DNA of 64,000 bases from Neurospora crassa OR74A. Lineage: Eukaryota > Ascomycota > Sordariomycetes > Sordariales > Sordariaceae. The translations under genes were made by a program, and so were the position numbers. The notes under the pieces were generated by a model that worked only from the letters and a program-made list of their open reading frames with translations, was not told where the DNA came from and did no database searches. The DNA is taken from assembly GCF_000182925.2 (NCBI RefSeq), contig NC_026504.1, positions 3,286,001-3,350,000 of the forward strand, given 5' to 3'. Shown here piece by piece: positions 10,039 to 21,244 of the stretch; position 1 is the first letter of the stretch; each line of letters starts with the position of its first letter.

Positions 10039-11943
10039 TTAATATGCCTGCCCTAGTGGTGTTTCATTGCTCACTGGTGGCGGGGGAGCAGGGGAGGCGG
10101 TTCGCGAATCTGGGCGGTACTCCTGGGCAACTGGGCTGGGGCCGGGAGGTGTCATCCGTCGACTTGCGGTCACTGGGCTTTGCGTGCCGTGTGTGATGGG
10201 GCGGTCAACGGGCGAGCCGGGGTTTCCGTTCTGCACCGGGCTCATAGGTCCATTATGGGGCATCATTGGCCCAGCGGGAGACTGTGGTCGAGACCACGAG
10301 CCGGGAGGTGGTGGGCCGCGAGGATTCATGAACTTGGTATTGATCGGTCCGGGGCCAGGACGTCCGCCGTTCGGTCCACCTTGAGGAGGTCCGCGGGGAG
10401 ACCCGCCAGGACCACGGGGTCCTCCGTTAGGACCGTATCCAGGCCCGCCGTTCGGGCTCATAGGTCCATTGCCAGGTCCTCCAGGCCCATAGTTAGGCCT
10501 GACTGGAGGCCCGCGGGAACCAGGACCGCCCTGGGGGGGCCGTGACTTCACGGGACGCGCGGACAAGCAAGTCCGGGGAACAACGCCCTGTTGAGACCGG
10601 TCGAGGCGAATGCAAAGTGCCCAGCCATCGTCGTACTCGTGCAGAAGACGAACGAGCTGTCCAGCTTGAAGAGCCATTTCATCTTCCAGGGTTGGCCTGA
10701 AGTCGAGCTGGACACGATGGACAGTGGACTGTGCAGGTCCACCAGCGGCAGCAATGGCGGCAGCGCTAGCCGAGGGCCCAGGTGGTAGGCCAGGGCTAAC
10801 AGTGTTGATGCTATAGTCGGTTCCAGCAGGGCTGGGCGGGTGGGCGTTCAACGGCAGAGGTTGGGGCTTGGTCAGATCAAGAGGTTTGAATCCATCGTTC
10901 CGGATGGAAGTTTTCCGAGTTAAACCGCCAGCAGCAGCACCCGCGACAGCTCCAGCCGCACCAGCGGAGACAGGCGAGTCGCCAGCCGGGCTGACTGGCG
11001 AAGACTCTTCGGGAATTTGCTGATTATCACCGAATGGGTTGAAGCTCGCACTAGTGCCGGGTCTTTCGCCAGCGGTCTGAGTCGAGCTGACAGTCGGACG
11101 CTCCCAAGCGCTAGCTCCTGCAGGACGGCTGAGGGGGGACCCAGGTACGTTCGAGCTGGTGTTCATCATGTTGGCGCGGCTGGTTCTCCTTTCTGGAACT
11201 TCGGTGGGCATGAACTGACTGGCGGGTCGCAAGCTCAATTGCGGGGCGGCGGTCGGGGTTTCGATCTCGTTCTTGTCGGAAAAGGGACCGTTGATCTTTT
11301 CGTCATCTGCCAGGCGTTGCTTCTCTGCTTCCATCTGGCGTTTTCGCTTGGTGAAGAGGAGCCACACCAGCAGTAAGACAGCCAGCAAACCAGCCAACAC
11401 ACCAATGGCAATACCGGCTGTGGCAGCACTGCTGGTCCCTTGTTGAGTGGTGCTTGCGGCGGTGGCCGTTGGAGCAGGAGTTGTGGATGTGGCTGCTCCA
11501 AAGCTCATGGATGTCGGCGACGCAACCGCCAAGGTAGACTCAAGATCGAGGGCTCCCGTTGACCTGATCTCATCCGTCATGACGTCTGATGGGAGCAATT
11601 CTGCAGGCGCTGATGACACTGGTGATTCTGGCGCCTTGGTAGTAAAAGCTGTCAACAAGGTGGTGGATGGCGGGGCGGCGCTGTGGTGTGTAGTGGTGTG
11701 CGCAGTCGTGGTCGCGGGGGCAGCTTCAGCGGTCAGAGGAGGCCCGTTGGTTGCAATGGTTTCCTGGGCAGTAGCTGTCGCCCAGAAGTTCTCGTCGGTC
11801 ACTGTTTGCGCGACTCTAGTGGTGAAAGCCTCCGTTTTCTGTTCGGGGAGAAATACATTGTTCCAAAATGACTTGACGTCGTCCCAGGCCTTGCGCTCCA
11901 AGTGATGATGCGCATGGCGCACATGAATCCTATGGTCCGACAT
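10039..11943 (-). CDS. Single-pass membrane protein with cytoplasmic SH3 domain
   Basis: One uninterrupted exon of 634 codons. Order: a short charged N-terminus, a Thr/Ser/Ala-rich stretch (about residues 40-170) that looks like an O-glycosylated ectodomain, one strong membrane helix (about 174-197, AIGVLAGLLAVLLLVWLLF) followed by KRKR as a stop-transfer signal, a long Pro/Ser-rich linker, an SH3 domain at about 409-463 (VQLDFRP, LVRLLHEYDDGWALC, GVVPRTCL) and a Pro/Gly-rich tail with repeated GPGG and PRGP units. There is no N-terminal signal peptide, so the predicted topology is N-outside through the internal helix. The arrangement resembles fungal Fus1/Sho1-like adaptors that place an SH3 module at the plasma membrane, but I cannot assign an orthologue. 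The Pro-rich tail could bind its own or other SH3 domains. Confidence 0.85.
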   Translation of the reverse strand: MSDHRIHVRHAHHHLERKAWDDVKSFWNNVFLPEQKTEAFTTRVAQTVTDENFWATATAQETIATNGPPLTAEAAPATTTAHTTTHHSAAPPSTTLLTAFTTKAPESPVSSAPAELLPSDVMTDEIRSTGALDLESTLAVASPTSMSFGAATSTTPAPTATAASTTQQGTSSAATAGIAIGVLAGLLAVLLLVWLLFTKRKRQMEAEKQRLADDEKINGPFSDKNEIETPTAAPQLSLRPASQFMPTEVPERRTSRANMMNTSSNVPGSPLSRPAGASAWERPTVSSTQTAGERPGTSASFNPFGDNQQIPEESSPVSPAGDSPVSAGAAGAVAGAAAGGLTRKTSIRNDGFKPLDLTKPQPLPLNAHPPSPAGTDYSINTVSPGLPPGPSASAAAIAAAGGPAQSTVHRVQLDFRPTLEDEMALQAGQLVRLLHEYDDGWALCIRLDRSQQGVVPRTCLSARPVKSRPPQGGPGSRGPPVRPNYGPGGPGNGPMSPNGGPGYGPNGGPRGPGGSPRGPPQGGPNGGRPGPGPINTKFMNPRGPPPPGSWSRPQSPAGPMMPHNGPMSPVQNGNPGSPVDRPITHGTQSPVTASRRMTPPGPSPVAQEYRPDSRTASPAPPPPVSNETPLGQAY

Positions 11944-14900
11944 GCTGGGCGAATATCCGTACAGAGTAGGAGTCGTGATGATTCGGGTAATGGTGTTGGG
12001 TCCCCAGTTCTTCGGATGAAATAATCACGTCGCCTTCGTCTCTCTCTCTCTCTCTCTCGTCGTCCTCGTCGTCGTTCAAGTAGAGCAGATGGTGGTGTGA
12101 TGGTGTCTTCTCTTTCGTGAGAATTGCCTAAAAATGAATGTCTGGTCGAGCGGAAGTCAATCGCTCGTTGTCGTAATGCGAACTTTGATCAGTTGCAAAG
12201 AAGGAATGGCAAGATATCTAGGGCGCGATATCAAAGTAAAAGGAAGGGAAGGGGCGAGTCAACATGTCACGAGCTCATGATCATGGATCTCAGAGACTCA
12301 ACACCACGGGGCGAAAAAAGAGAGGCGCGTTCTTCCAACGGAGAAAGTGTGGAAGATGCAGGAAGGAAGAGAGAAAAAAAAAAAGAGAAGAGGTTGAAGG
12401 AGGGATTGAGAGGCTGAGAGGAGTCGAGAAAATGCCAGCGCAATGTTGGGTTGCAGAGACAGACCGTTCCTGCCCAGTCCTCCTAGCCGACTCCGGCCAC
12501 CATGCGGCATGCGGGTCAAGACTTCCCAAGCTGGGGAACCAAGCGAAGCTACATAGGTACCTTACCTAACCTCACAAGTTTGTGTACAATGCACCTATGT
12601 GCCTGCCGGGAATTGAAGGGATCACGTTCACCTTCATCGTTGTGTGGCTTCACTCTAAGATTGTGTTTGATGTTGCTGATCAGTCAACAACTCATAGAAC
12701 TTTGCTCGAGTCGTTTCATTCTCTTGGATCGCAGTGAGAGAACCAGTGCCTCTGCGATCTACAATCAGTCGGGTCCCTATCGTCCACTCGTTCTCTCACG
12801 CTTACCACCTCCGGAGGAGCCTGCAATCTGCTCAGGTCCCAGGCGTCTCTGATTGGTGGGCCCTGCTAATCACTCATCAAGCGAAATTGCTGCCAGGGAT
12901 CCTGATTGGCTTTTGGATTCGTGAATCGCGGACCCCATCACTTATTTTTGCGGGGCGGCCGCCGACAAACATCCCCTTGACATCCCCAATAAGTTTGTAT
13001 TCCGTTCGCTACACTACACTTGTCTCGGGGACAACGACAAACCCTGACGACTCCTTTCCTCCGCAACACCAAGGCAAAGCGAAAAGACTTGTCCGCTTTC
13101 TTTCTCTCGCTTCGTTTGATCCCGCTCGTGCCGCGTATGCACAACCGATATGCATGTCATGCAGTGGGAAGCTATCGGGTGATGACAGCAAGCCACAGTT
13201 TGCACCGTTGCGTTACCAGATGGAACAACGAGCGGTTTCTCTTCCTTTGGCTGAGAGGCATCATGGGGATCGGCAGTTGGATCGAGCCACTGCTGGTCAA
13301 CTTCTTTTGAACACTGTAGTTGAACCCCCGGTAGTCATAAGAAAACTCCGAGCAAACTTCCTCTCTCCTTCTCCTCCCTTGCGCTGAGCTGTACATCTCG
13401 TCTATCGCACCATCGTTGTGGGAGATTGGAGGTCTGAGCAATAGCCCCCCTAGCTCTTAACGGCAAGATAGAAACTTGTGATAAGATCGCAATTTGAGCT
13501 CGGCTCACGGGACCGCAATGCTAAGCAACTGATCCCCCAGGTGTAATATCCGCCAGCAAGGACGATCCAAGGACCAAACCCAATGTTTGTCGGCTGTCCT
13601 GCCCGGACGGGCCCAGTGCTGGAGAACCAAAGAGAGCCCCCCATCGCCCATCCCCCCCTGTAATTTCTGAAACTCTAGCATAAAGCAAGGGTACCGTTGC
13701 CTCGACGCGTTGCCTCGACGTTGCACTTTAGTTCCCTATGCTGGGCCCTGGGGTTGTTTATACTCTTCCCCATTGACATCATCAGTCAACTCGGTCAATT
13801 TCGTGGGTGAGGTGATCATCGTCACAGCCTCAGTGGTAGTCTCTTCAACTTCCTCAAACACATTCCGAAGTCGGAGCGCGCCCGGCTATGGCACTGGGAA
13901 GACGGCGGTAGTACATGCATACTGAGATTCAGAACGTTCGTGGGAAATGGGAAGGGGTAAGGCGGGCGCGGTAAGCTCGGTTGAACCCATATGTGAGAGG
14001 TTTCACATTGGAGAATCCTTTATCATTGCAGTATAGCGGAGTGGAAGAAAAAAAAAAAGTGATGATCAGAAGGGCGAAAGTTGGGAAATATCCCTCAAAA
14101 GCGACCGAAAGGGACAAAAACTGACAAACAATGGTACACGAGCACCACGGCTCGCAACATCCACATATATACGCACCCGGATTTGTGAATTGGTTCCCGT
14201 CTGTTGGGACCATACCAACACCGACATCATACGTACAGTACAGTCCGATGTTAATCTGTTTGTAAGCTTAGTCTTTTCAGGATACAGGACGACATCCACC
14301 CCGAAGTGTCCTTAACCTTACAAAGACAGATTAAAAGTCAGCTACTATGTCAAAAGTATTGATCGGGTTCAAGACGAGTAATCAAATTTAGTGAAGGGTA
14401 TACTCCGGGGAGAGAAACGGATCAATTAGATGATGTTCGTTAGACCACAAATCAGTATCGGACTGTATACTCACCGTTGTTTATCCGCACGAACCACTTG
14501 ATCAAAACCGAACATACGGGAAGAGCGGGAGGTATCGTAGTGTAGTGCAGCTCTGAGTAGGAGGAGCGCATAACAAGACAAGGGTAACGCATTGAACATG
14601 AATGATGACGGACATAGCGTGTCTTGCACCGTAGTGCCGAGTTGCCTGTGATAGTGTAAAGGCATCATGAAATATCGATCACCCATGTGTATAGTAGCAT
14701 CGCGCCGTATTTGTTCACATTATGGATATACATATATAGTAGCACGACACAGCACAGCAACATTATAGCGCCATTTTCAGGAATGAGATCGACGTCACAA
14801 TTTTTGTCAATCGATTTCTCCACTTGATCTGTCTATCTAGGTGCAGCAAGTGAATGAATATATAGCTCGCAATGCGCGGGTCTACCTGGAGCGATCCAAC

Positions 14901-15727
14901 AACTGCCGCTGTCGTTTCTCAAAGCAGGCCTAGTACCTGAGCTGGAGATACACAAGTATCTAAACAACCAGCAATGTCAATTGATGATAACATCATGGCC
15001 ATGTGTATGTGCCTCTGGGTCTCTCTGTTTGTATCGCACTATCCCTGCCACAGGTATGTGTCTTGTTTGTATGTCACTTTCGGTCTGGTGCCTGATATAT
15101 CGACAACCATATCCCCCAGTAGGTACCAGCCGTGATTGCTGTATGTACAGCATATCGTTCTTGTTAACTTGACATCAGGAACACCATGCTGCATCATCAT
15201 AAAGATGCCGAATGACCAGAAATGAATCTGGTATAATATGTACTCGTTCAAAAATACTCGGACATCAAAAATGTACTTCAAACCCCATCCTTTCCTTGTA
15301 CGAAGAGTATCCAGACTCTTGTTCCGTTTTTCCTGCACCAATTGATGTAGGCAGAGAATAGTATACCCTAATCAATAGCACAAGCATGCTCCTTCTGAAT
15401 GAAGGCCATGCTGGATGCAAGCAAAGGTTCGCTCAAGGAGCCATTCTTCTTCATAACCGAAAGTCAAGCCAGACCCTCTCCAACAAACCAAGAATACTGG
15501 TAGACATGACTCGGGACATGTAGATGGTATGAAGGTAGAGAGACCCTCAGGTGATGCGCTGTCAAGGCCACTGCGTGTTGCCTTCACAAATCAAGGATCG
15601 AACAAATGGTCGGTTGATTTCCTGGGAACAGCCACTGCTCTGATGGATATGTGTCTCAAGAATGGCGCCCGACGCCTTCATTGATATTGTTGGCGATCCA
15701 CGCGGCAACTGGGTAGCTCGATTCATC
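11944..15727. other. 3.8 kb intergenic region
   Basis: This is the largest gene-free stretch. It begins with the promoter and leader of the SH3 gene, including a (TC)10 run, and ends with the 3' region of the NAF1 gene. Open frames such as 12734-13387 (+, 217 codons) show no family motif and overlap opposite-strand frames. From about 14000 to 15500 the composition is more A/T-rich than the coding flanks. I recognise no tRNA, 5S rRNA or transposon coding remnant. Confidence 0.5.
12039..12058. repeat. (TC)10 microsatellite
   Basis: Ten TC units about 100 bases upstream of the SH3 gene start, hence GA repeats on that gene's sense strand, followed by a CGTCGTC-rich patch. It probably lies in the promoter or leader. 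Confidence 0.9.
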
Positions 15728-15767
15728 CTATTTAGGAGCCTGACCGTATGCGTTGTGCTGTCCCCAA

Positions 15768-15803
<36 letters not shown>

Positions 15804-17833
15804 TGCTGTTGCTGAGGTTGTTGGGATTGTTGGGGCTGTTGGGGCTGTTGGGCATGCTGGGCCTGCAGCTGTTGGAAGAAGTTCGGGTTTACGTATGCGC
15901 CAGAGATAGGAGGTGGGGGCGGGACGCCAGACCACACAGGCGGGACGGTCGGTGCCTGATGAGGGTAGCTGGGAGTCGACGATTGTTGCTGGGGCGCGGA
16001 AGCAGATGATGACGAGGACTGTGGTGGGTATTGATACGGTTGGCCCTGAGCCTGATTCCACGCCTGGAAGTTGAAGTTAAAAGCTCCTGCAAGCTGAGGG
16101 GGAGGAACAGGTGACTGGGTCGAGGGCCGGGGGAAGGAAATAGGCGGCGGTGGGAATGGAATCGGGATATGAGGCCAATGGCCACCGGGCATCGGGGGTG
16201 CTGCTCCTGGGGTTGCGCCGAAGGGAGGCGGGGGGATTTGTGCATTCGGGGGAATAGGAGGAGGCAGCTGTGTGTTGGGGAATGGAGGAGGTGCCGAAGT
16301 GCTCTCGTAGCCTCCATAGGAAGGGGCGGCAGCACCACCACGTCCAGCACGGTGGCCACCAGGCTTCCGATCAGCACCACGGTATCCTCCGCGCTGGCCA
16401 CGTCCGCGAAACTCGCCCCGGTTTCCACGGCTGAAGCCACCCCGCTGACCCTGAACACCATGTGCCGCGTTGAATCCGACCTCGGGCTTCGGTGGCAGTG
16501 ATGGCGGCCCTCCCTGACCAAAGCCTACGGGCCTAGCGAGAGGCCTGTAGGGACCATCGTCATCCTCGTCGTAGTTAAGCGTAGCACTGGATACTGTGGG
16601 ACTGTGGTCGAGGGTGGCACTGGATGCTGAGGGAGCATACGCAGTGCTTGGGGCGTAAGACTGGTCACGAAGAACCTGCTCACGCAGACCCCCGCGTCCA
16701 GCCTTTCCACCACGCTTCTTCATCTTTAGCTGCTTCTTGTATTCGGCTTCCTTCTCGTCGTCGGAGAATTCCATTTCATCGGCACCAACTTCTTCGTCGT
16801 GAAGATTGCTGGCATCGGTGCCCTTTTGTTTCTTGAGCTCCTGGGTGAAGACGTAATTGGCGTGTTCAACGGAGTAGAAGATCTGTGTGCCGACCTCCAG
16901 GCCAAGCTCCTTGATCTCATCCTGGTTGGCAAAAGCGCAAGTGTACAGCGGGCTTTTGACATTGCCGATGATTTCGGCCAAGGCGCCGATGACCGTCCTG
17001 TCTTCCTTGCAAAGAACCGAACCCAAGTCGAGCACCTTGACCTCGCCGGGGACTCTAGACTTCATGACCACGGTATTCTCAACAATAAACTCGACGTGAG
17101 CCAGAGGCTCAATCTTCATTTCGGGGGTGATGACAACCTCGGGCTTAGGAATGATCTCCTCGACGATCTCGTTCTTGGTCCGCAATGGCGCGCCAGCTCC
17201 TTTTCCTTTGTTGGGTCCATCCTCGTCTTCCTCGTCAAGGCCGGCCATGAGCATCCTGACTGTTTCCTCCACGCCCAACACGGGGTGCGCATCTTCGTCA
17301 TCCGAATCATCATCGGATGAGCTATCAGAGCTCGACTCCGAGGAAGATTCGTATGGTGACGAATCCTCCTCCCACTCAGGGTGTTCCTCCTCTTGGACTC
17401 CGTCTTGATCGCCGTTGGTCATGTTTGCCGAACTGGCGGGAGCATCCAGCATACCATTGAGGGCGGCTTCGAGTGTAGAAGTGACGTCGGGGCTCGGAGG
17501 AGAGTCGAGGTTGGAAGCGGCGGGGTTCTCGGAGGCAGTTTGTTGCTTGTTGTCGCCGTGATTCGTCATGCTGACGTCTTCCTGTGCCTTTGCAGGCGTG
17601 CTGTCTGATTGCTTGGAATCAACATCCATAGCATTCTCATCCTTCTTCTCCTCCGTCTTTGGCTTTGGCAATCCAAGCAGTTGCGCAGGGTCAGCAGAGT
17701 TCACTGCCAGGACGTCCTGTCCGACGATGCTAGCGGCAGCGACAAGAAGATCAGGTGCAAAATTGTCAGCAGGGAGCTGCTCGTTTGGCCTTGCCTGGCC
17801 AAGGCCTGGAATCTGAAAGGGGTGTTCAGACAT
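15728..17833 (-). CDS. naf1: NAF1, H/ACA ribonucleoprotein assembly factor
   Basis: One exon of 701 codons. A Gar1-like NAF1 core lies at about residues 218-338: EIIPKPEVVITPEMKIEPL, VEFIVENTVVMKSRVPGEV, LDLGSVLCKEDRTVIGALA, EIIGNVKSPLYTCAF and QIFYSVEHANYVF. It is flanked by an acidic Ser/Asp stretch (about 155-182) and followed by a Lys patch, RGG/Gly-Arg repeats, a Pro-rich part and a C-terminal Gln tract. NAF1 binds the dyskerin homologue Cbf5 during H/ACA snoRNP assembly and is later exchanged for Gar1; it acts in the nucleoplasm. The Gln tract comes from CAG units on the minus strand and may vary in length between strains. The gene is divergent from ALG9, 852 bp apart. Confidence 0.93.
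15768..15815 (-). repeat. CAG/CTG trinucleotide tract coding poly-Gln in NAF1
   Basis: A run of CTG units with two TTG interruptions on the plus strand codes for about 15 glutamines close to the NAF1 C-terminus, continuous with QQP and QQS units. Replication slippage is expected here. Confidence 0.9.
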
Positions 17834-18685
17834 GGCAAAGCGAGGCGAAGAAAAGGCAGCAATAGTGGTCTAGGCTGAATGTAGTGTTGTTGTCGACGGT
17901 GACGATGAAGGTGAATGCTGGTTGACAAGAGGTGGCAATGGTGGGCGAATTGACTGTAGCACCACGCGTGGCACAGGGTGCTTCTTGGGAAAGAAGATGG
18001 GTGCGCCTTCTTGTAGATATCGATCAATTCAAACTGCGATATCAAATACCCAGCGCAATCAATCCTCGAAAAAGGATATGAAGATAAACACTCTGTGAGC
18101 AAGTTGATGGGATGGCGAAGGAAGGGAAAAGATTCAGGCAAAACAGCAACTTCCTTTGCAGGACCACTTCCTTATCGCGACTCTTATCGGACATACCACA
18201 TCCAGAATTTGGGACATGGGCAAAAAAAAAAAAAAAAGGTTATCGAGCCAGACCCCTGTCGAATGGCGGGCAAAGCTGCAGGAAGCACGGATTAGATTTA
18301 AATGCGCTATTCTCTTTACAGACAAGCGCAGCACAAGCCCAGCTTGCCGAGCCTGCCTGAACCGACGTCTTCACGTGCATTGAATCCAATGCCTGCCTGC
18401 ACCGAATCAAACCTCTGATGGAGCGCTGTCCAATTGCGGGAGTGACGCAAGACGAGCTGCTGAAAATCCCCCAACTTTTCTGTTATTGTTGAACGCCAGA
18501 CTCTGACCAGTTGCGGGTTAAGTTGTGTTGTTGACCGCGGGCGGCTTATTCTGATAGCGCCAATGCTGTGACGACATTTCCTCCTTTCCTTTCCTTTAGC
18601 TTCAACTTTGTCTTCCTCCCTCCCAATTCCAACTTATTCTTGAATTCATCCAAAACACACCAGTTCCAAAGACAGCGACGATCCG
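17834..18685. promoter_or_regulatory. Divergent NAF1 / ALG9 promoter region
   Basis: 852 bp between two start codons facing apart, so it must hold both promoters and leaders. It contains an A16 tract near 18222-18237 and a pyrimidine-rich stretch before the ALG9 start. No specific factor site can be named from sequence alone. Confidence 0.55.
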
Positions 18686-20659
18686 ATGCCACCACCTACC
18701 AGCGAAGCTCCCAAGAAGGAGTTTGTGCATCCCAAAGCCAAACATGCCAAGAAGCAGTTAGTGAAACCCAGCACCCATCACGATCATGACAAGCTTCCAT
18801 TCTGCTTCACTCATGTCTGCTTGACATCTGTTGCTGGAACGTGTAGTTAACATAACGTGTCGCCAGGGCAATTCGAGATGCCTACGCGATCGAGCCCATC
18901 TCGGCCTTCTACATCTTCCTCGGAGCCAACCTGATTGCCGCTCTCTTCGCCCCCATCCAGGACTGTGATGAGACCTTCAATTACTGGGAGCCAACACACT
19001 ATCTGAGCCACGGCTATGGCCTCCAAACCTGGGAATACTCGCCCGACTATGCCATCCGAAACTGGCTTTACGTCGCCCTCCATGCCATTGTGGGCAATAT
19101 CCGCAGGCTGCTCCCTCACTCCAACAAGGTCGCCGAGTTCTACTTTGTCCGCTGTGTTCTGGCTTTCATCTGTGCCCTCAGCCAAACGCTCATGTGGAGG
19201 GCTATCTGCTTGGCCCTGAACCCGAGGATCGGCCTGTTCTTTATCGTGGCGCTCGTATTCAGCCCCGGTAATTTCCACTCCAGCACCGCCTACCTGCCCT
19301 CCAGCTTCGCCATGTACATGGCCATGCTTGGAGCCGCCGCTTTCATGAACTGGCGTGGGGGTCTTAAGACTTCCATGGCCATGTTCTACTTTGCCATTGG
19401 TGGTGTGCTTGGGTGGCCTTTTGCCGCCGCCCTTTGCGCCCCTTTCTTGTTGGAGGAAGTCTTCTTTGCCCTGGTCGGCGATAAGGATCGCTTCTTTGAA
19501 GCCGCTCATCGTGTGGTCCGCGGTGTCGTTGCGGCTGGTCTGCTTGTGGTAGGTCACATCTCTTTTTTCGCCATTGTGCCCTCTGCTTGTAGCAAGTGCT
19601 AAGATGTTCTAGTTCGGGGACATGCTGGTCAACACCTTCTTTTACAGGAAGGTTGAGATTGCCTCCTGGAACATTGTCAAGTACAACATCTTCTCCAAGA
19701 CCGGTGGGCCTGAGCTTTATGGCACTGAGCCGTGGGACTTCTACTTCAAGAACCTCACATTGAACTTCAATATCTGGTTTGTCTTGGCACTGTTCTCCCT
19801 CCCAATCTTGTTGCTGCAGAAGCTCCTGTCCAAGTCCGCCGAGACTTTCCAGACCGGCTTCCGTACCGTGGTCTTCTTGACCCCCTTCTACATGTGGCTC
19901 GCCATCTTCTCCCTCCAGCCCCACAAGGAAGAGCGGTTCATGTACCCTGCCTACCCCTTCCTTGCCCTCAATGCTGCGCTTGCTATCCACACTCTGCTCG
20001 CGGCCTTTGGAAATGCCGATCCCAAGAGCCTGGTTGGTAAAATTCCCGCCAAGCTGAAGCTCGGCGTGGTAGCCCTTGGCCTGCTCTTCTCCATGGCCAT
20101 TGGCCTCGCTCGTATCTACGGTCTCTACACAGCCTACTCTGCACCTCTCTCCATCTACAAGCCCCTCTTCGAGGTAGGCGGCGAAGGCGACACCGTCTGC
20201 TTCGGCAAGGACTGGTACCGCTTCCCCAGCTCTTACTTCCTCCCCCGCGATATGCACGCCAAGTTCATCCGCTCCGAGTTCCGCGGTCTTCTGCCCGGTG
20301 AGTTCTCAGAGGCCGGCACTGGCTTTGGTCTCTTCAGCGGCACCTGGCTACCCACCAGCGGCTTGAACGACCGCAATGAGGAAGATCCGGGTAAGTATGT
20401 TGACCCCAAGACTTGCGTGTTTCTTGTCGACACGCAGTTCCCTGAGCAGCAGAAGGGTCTGGACTGGAAGGCGCCGCCCAACGAACCCGACTTTGTTGCG
20501 GACACGGAACACTGGGAAATCGTCAAGTGCGAGAAGTTCATGGATCCGGCGAGCACCAGCTTTCTGGCGAGGGCTTTGTGGCTGCCTGACTGGGAGATCA
20601 TCCCGGAGAAGTTCAGGAGGAAGTGGGGACGTCATTGTTTGTTGAAGCGGAAGCAGTGA
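18686..20659 (+). CDS. alg9: Alpha-1,2-mannosyltransferase ALG9 (GT22 family)
   Basis: Exons 18686-18756, 18867-19548 and 19613-20659 give 599 residues. The short first exon ends in KKQ and joins AIRDAYAIEPISAFYIFLG; the second intron (64 nt) joins AAGLLV to FGDMLVNTFFYRK. Family landmarks are PIQDCDETFNYWEPTHYL with an acidic DxxDE-like loop after the first membrane helix, a series of hydrophobic helices, and HKEERFMYPAYPF at about residue 355, characteristic of GT22 lumenal mannosyltransferases. ALG9 adds mannose from dolichol-phosphate-mannose to the lipid-linked oligosaccharide in the ER lumen for N-glycosylation. GPI-pathway GT22 enzymes (PIG-B, SMP3) are alternatives, but the N-terminal sequence and length fit ALG9 best. 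Donors are GTTAGT and GTAGGT. Confidence 0.9.
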
Positions 20660-21244
20660 GTAGTCTGGGGCCCTTAGATAACAGTAAAGAGGATGTTGGT
20701 GTATATGTGGTTAAACATTCATACTATAGAGAGAAATGCGTACAGTACATACATGAAGAAGTGTGTACCGAAATGACCTTTCTGTACGTGCCGCCGCCCA
20801 GTGACTGAGATGACCATGATCTGCTGGGATGCCAATGTTAGGGCCAGTATGTCAATCCTACAGAAAGTAGGAGGATAGATGTTAGTGACTGGCACTTTTC
20901 TGTAAATACCAAGTAAGCACTCGTCAACGGTAAGGAACTGCATTCCCCAAGGGAAAACGAGCACTTACCTACGAACCCACAGTCGCACGACGGTATCACC
21001 AAATGTCTATTTACCGTTCGGCGCTTAGAGAGACCCACCTTTGCTACTACGCTATGCTACACTACAGCTGACGACAACGTCGATCATGTGAATTGGCACG
21101 ATGTATTGCTCTCAACTTCTCTCTTTCACTTTGCTACCTCTACTCCTTCCGGAAAGTCTTTCGACTTTACCGCAGTCTTATACTAGTCAAACTTCCTGGG
21201 CTCACCTATGCTCCATCCAGCTGAGCAGTTCCTACAGCACCAAG
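20660..21244. other. Spacer between ALG9 and the HET gene
   Basis: This holds the ALG9 3' region and the HET gene promoter and leader. An in-frame upstream ATG at 21101 would extend the HET protein by 48 residues. Nothing else is recognisable. Confidence 0.5.

Noticed and set aside
12734-13387. 217-codon open frame on the plus strand
   Set aside because: No domain or repeat, unlike the codon use of the real genes, with opposite-strand frames of similar quality.
18847-20257. Two minus-strand open frames opposite ALG9
   Set aside because: Antisense shadows, low complexity (Gly/Glu/Gln-rich), no motif.
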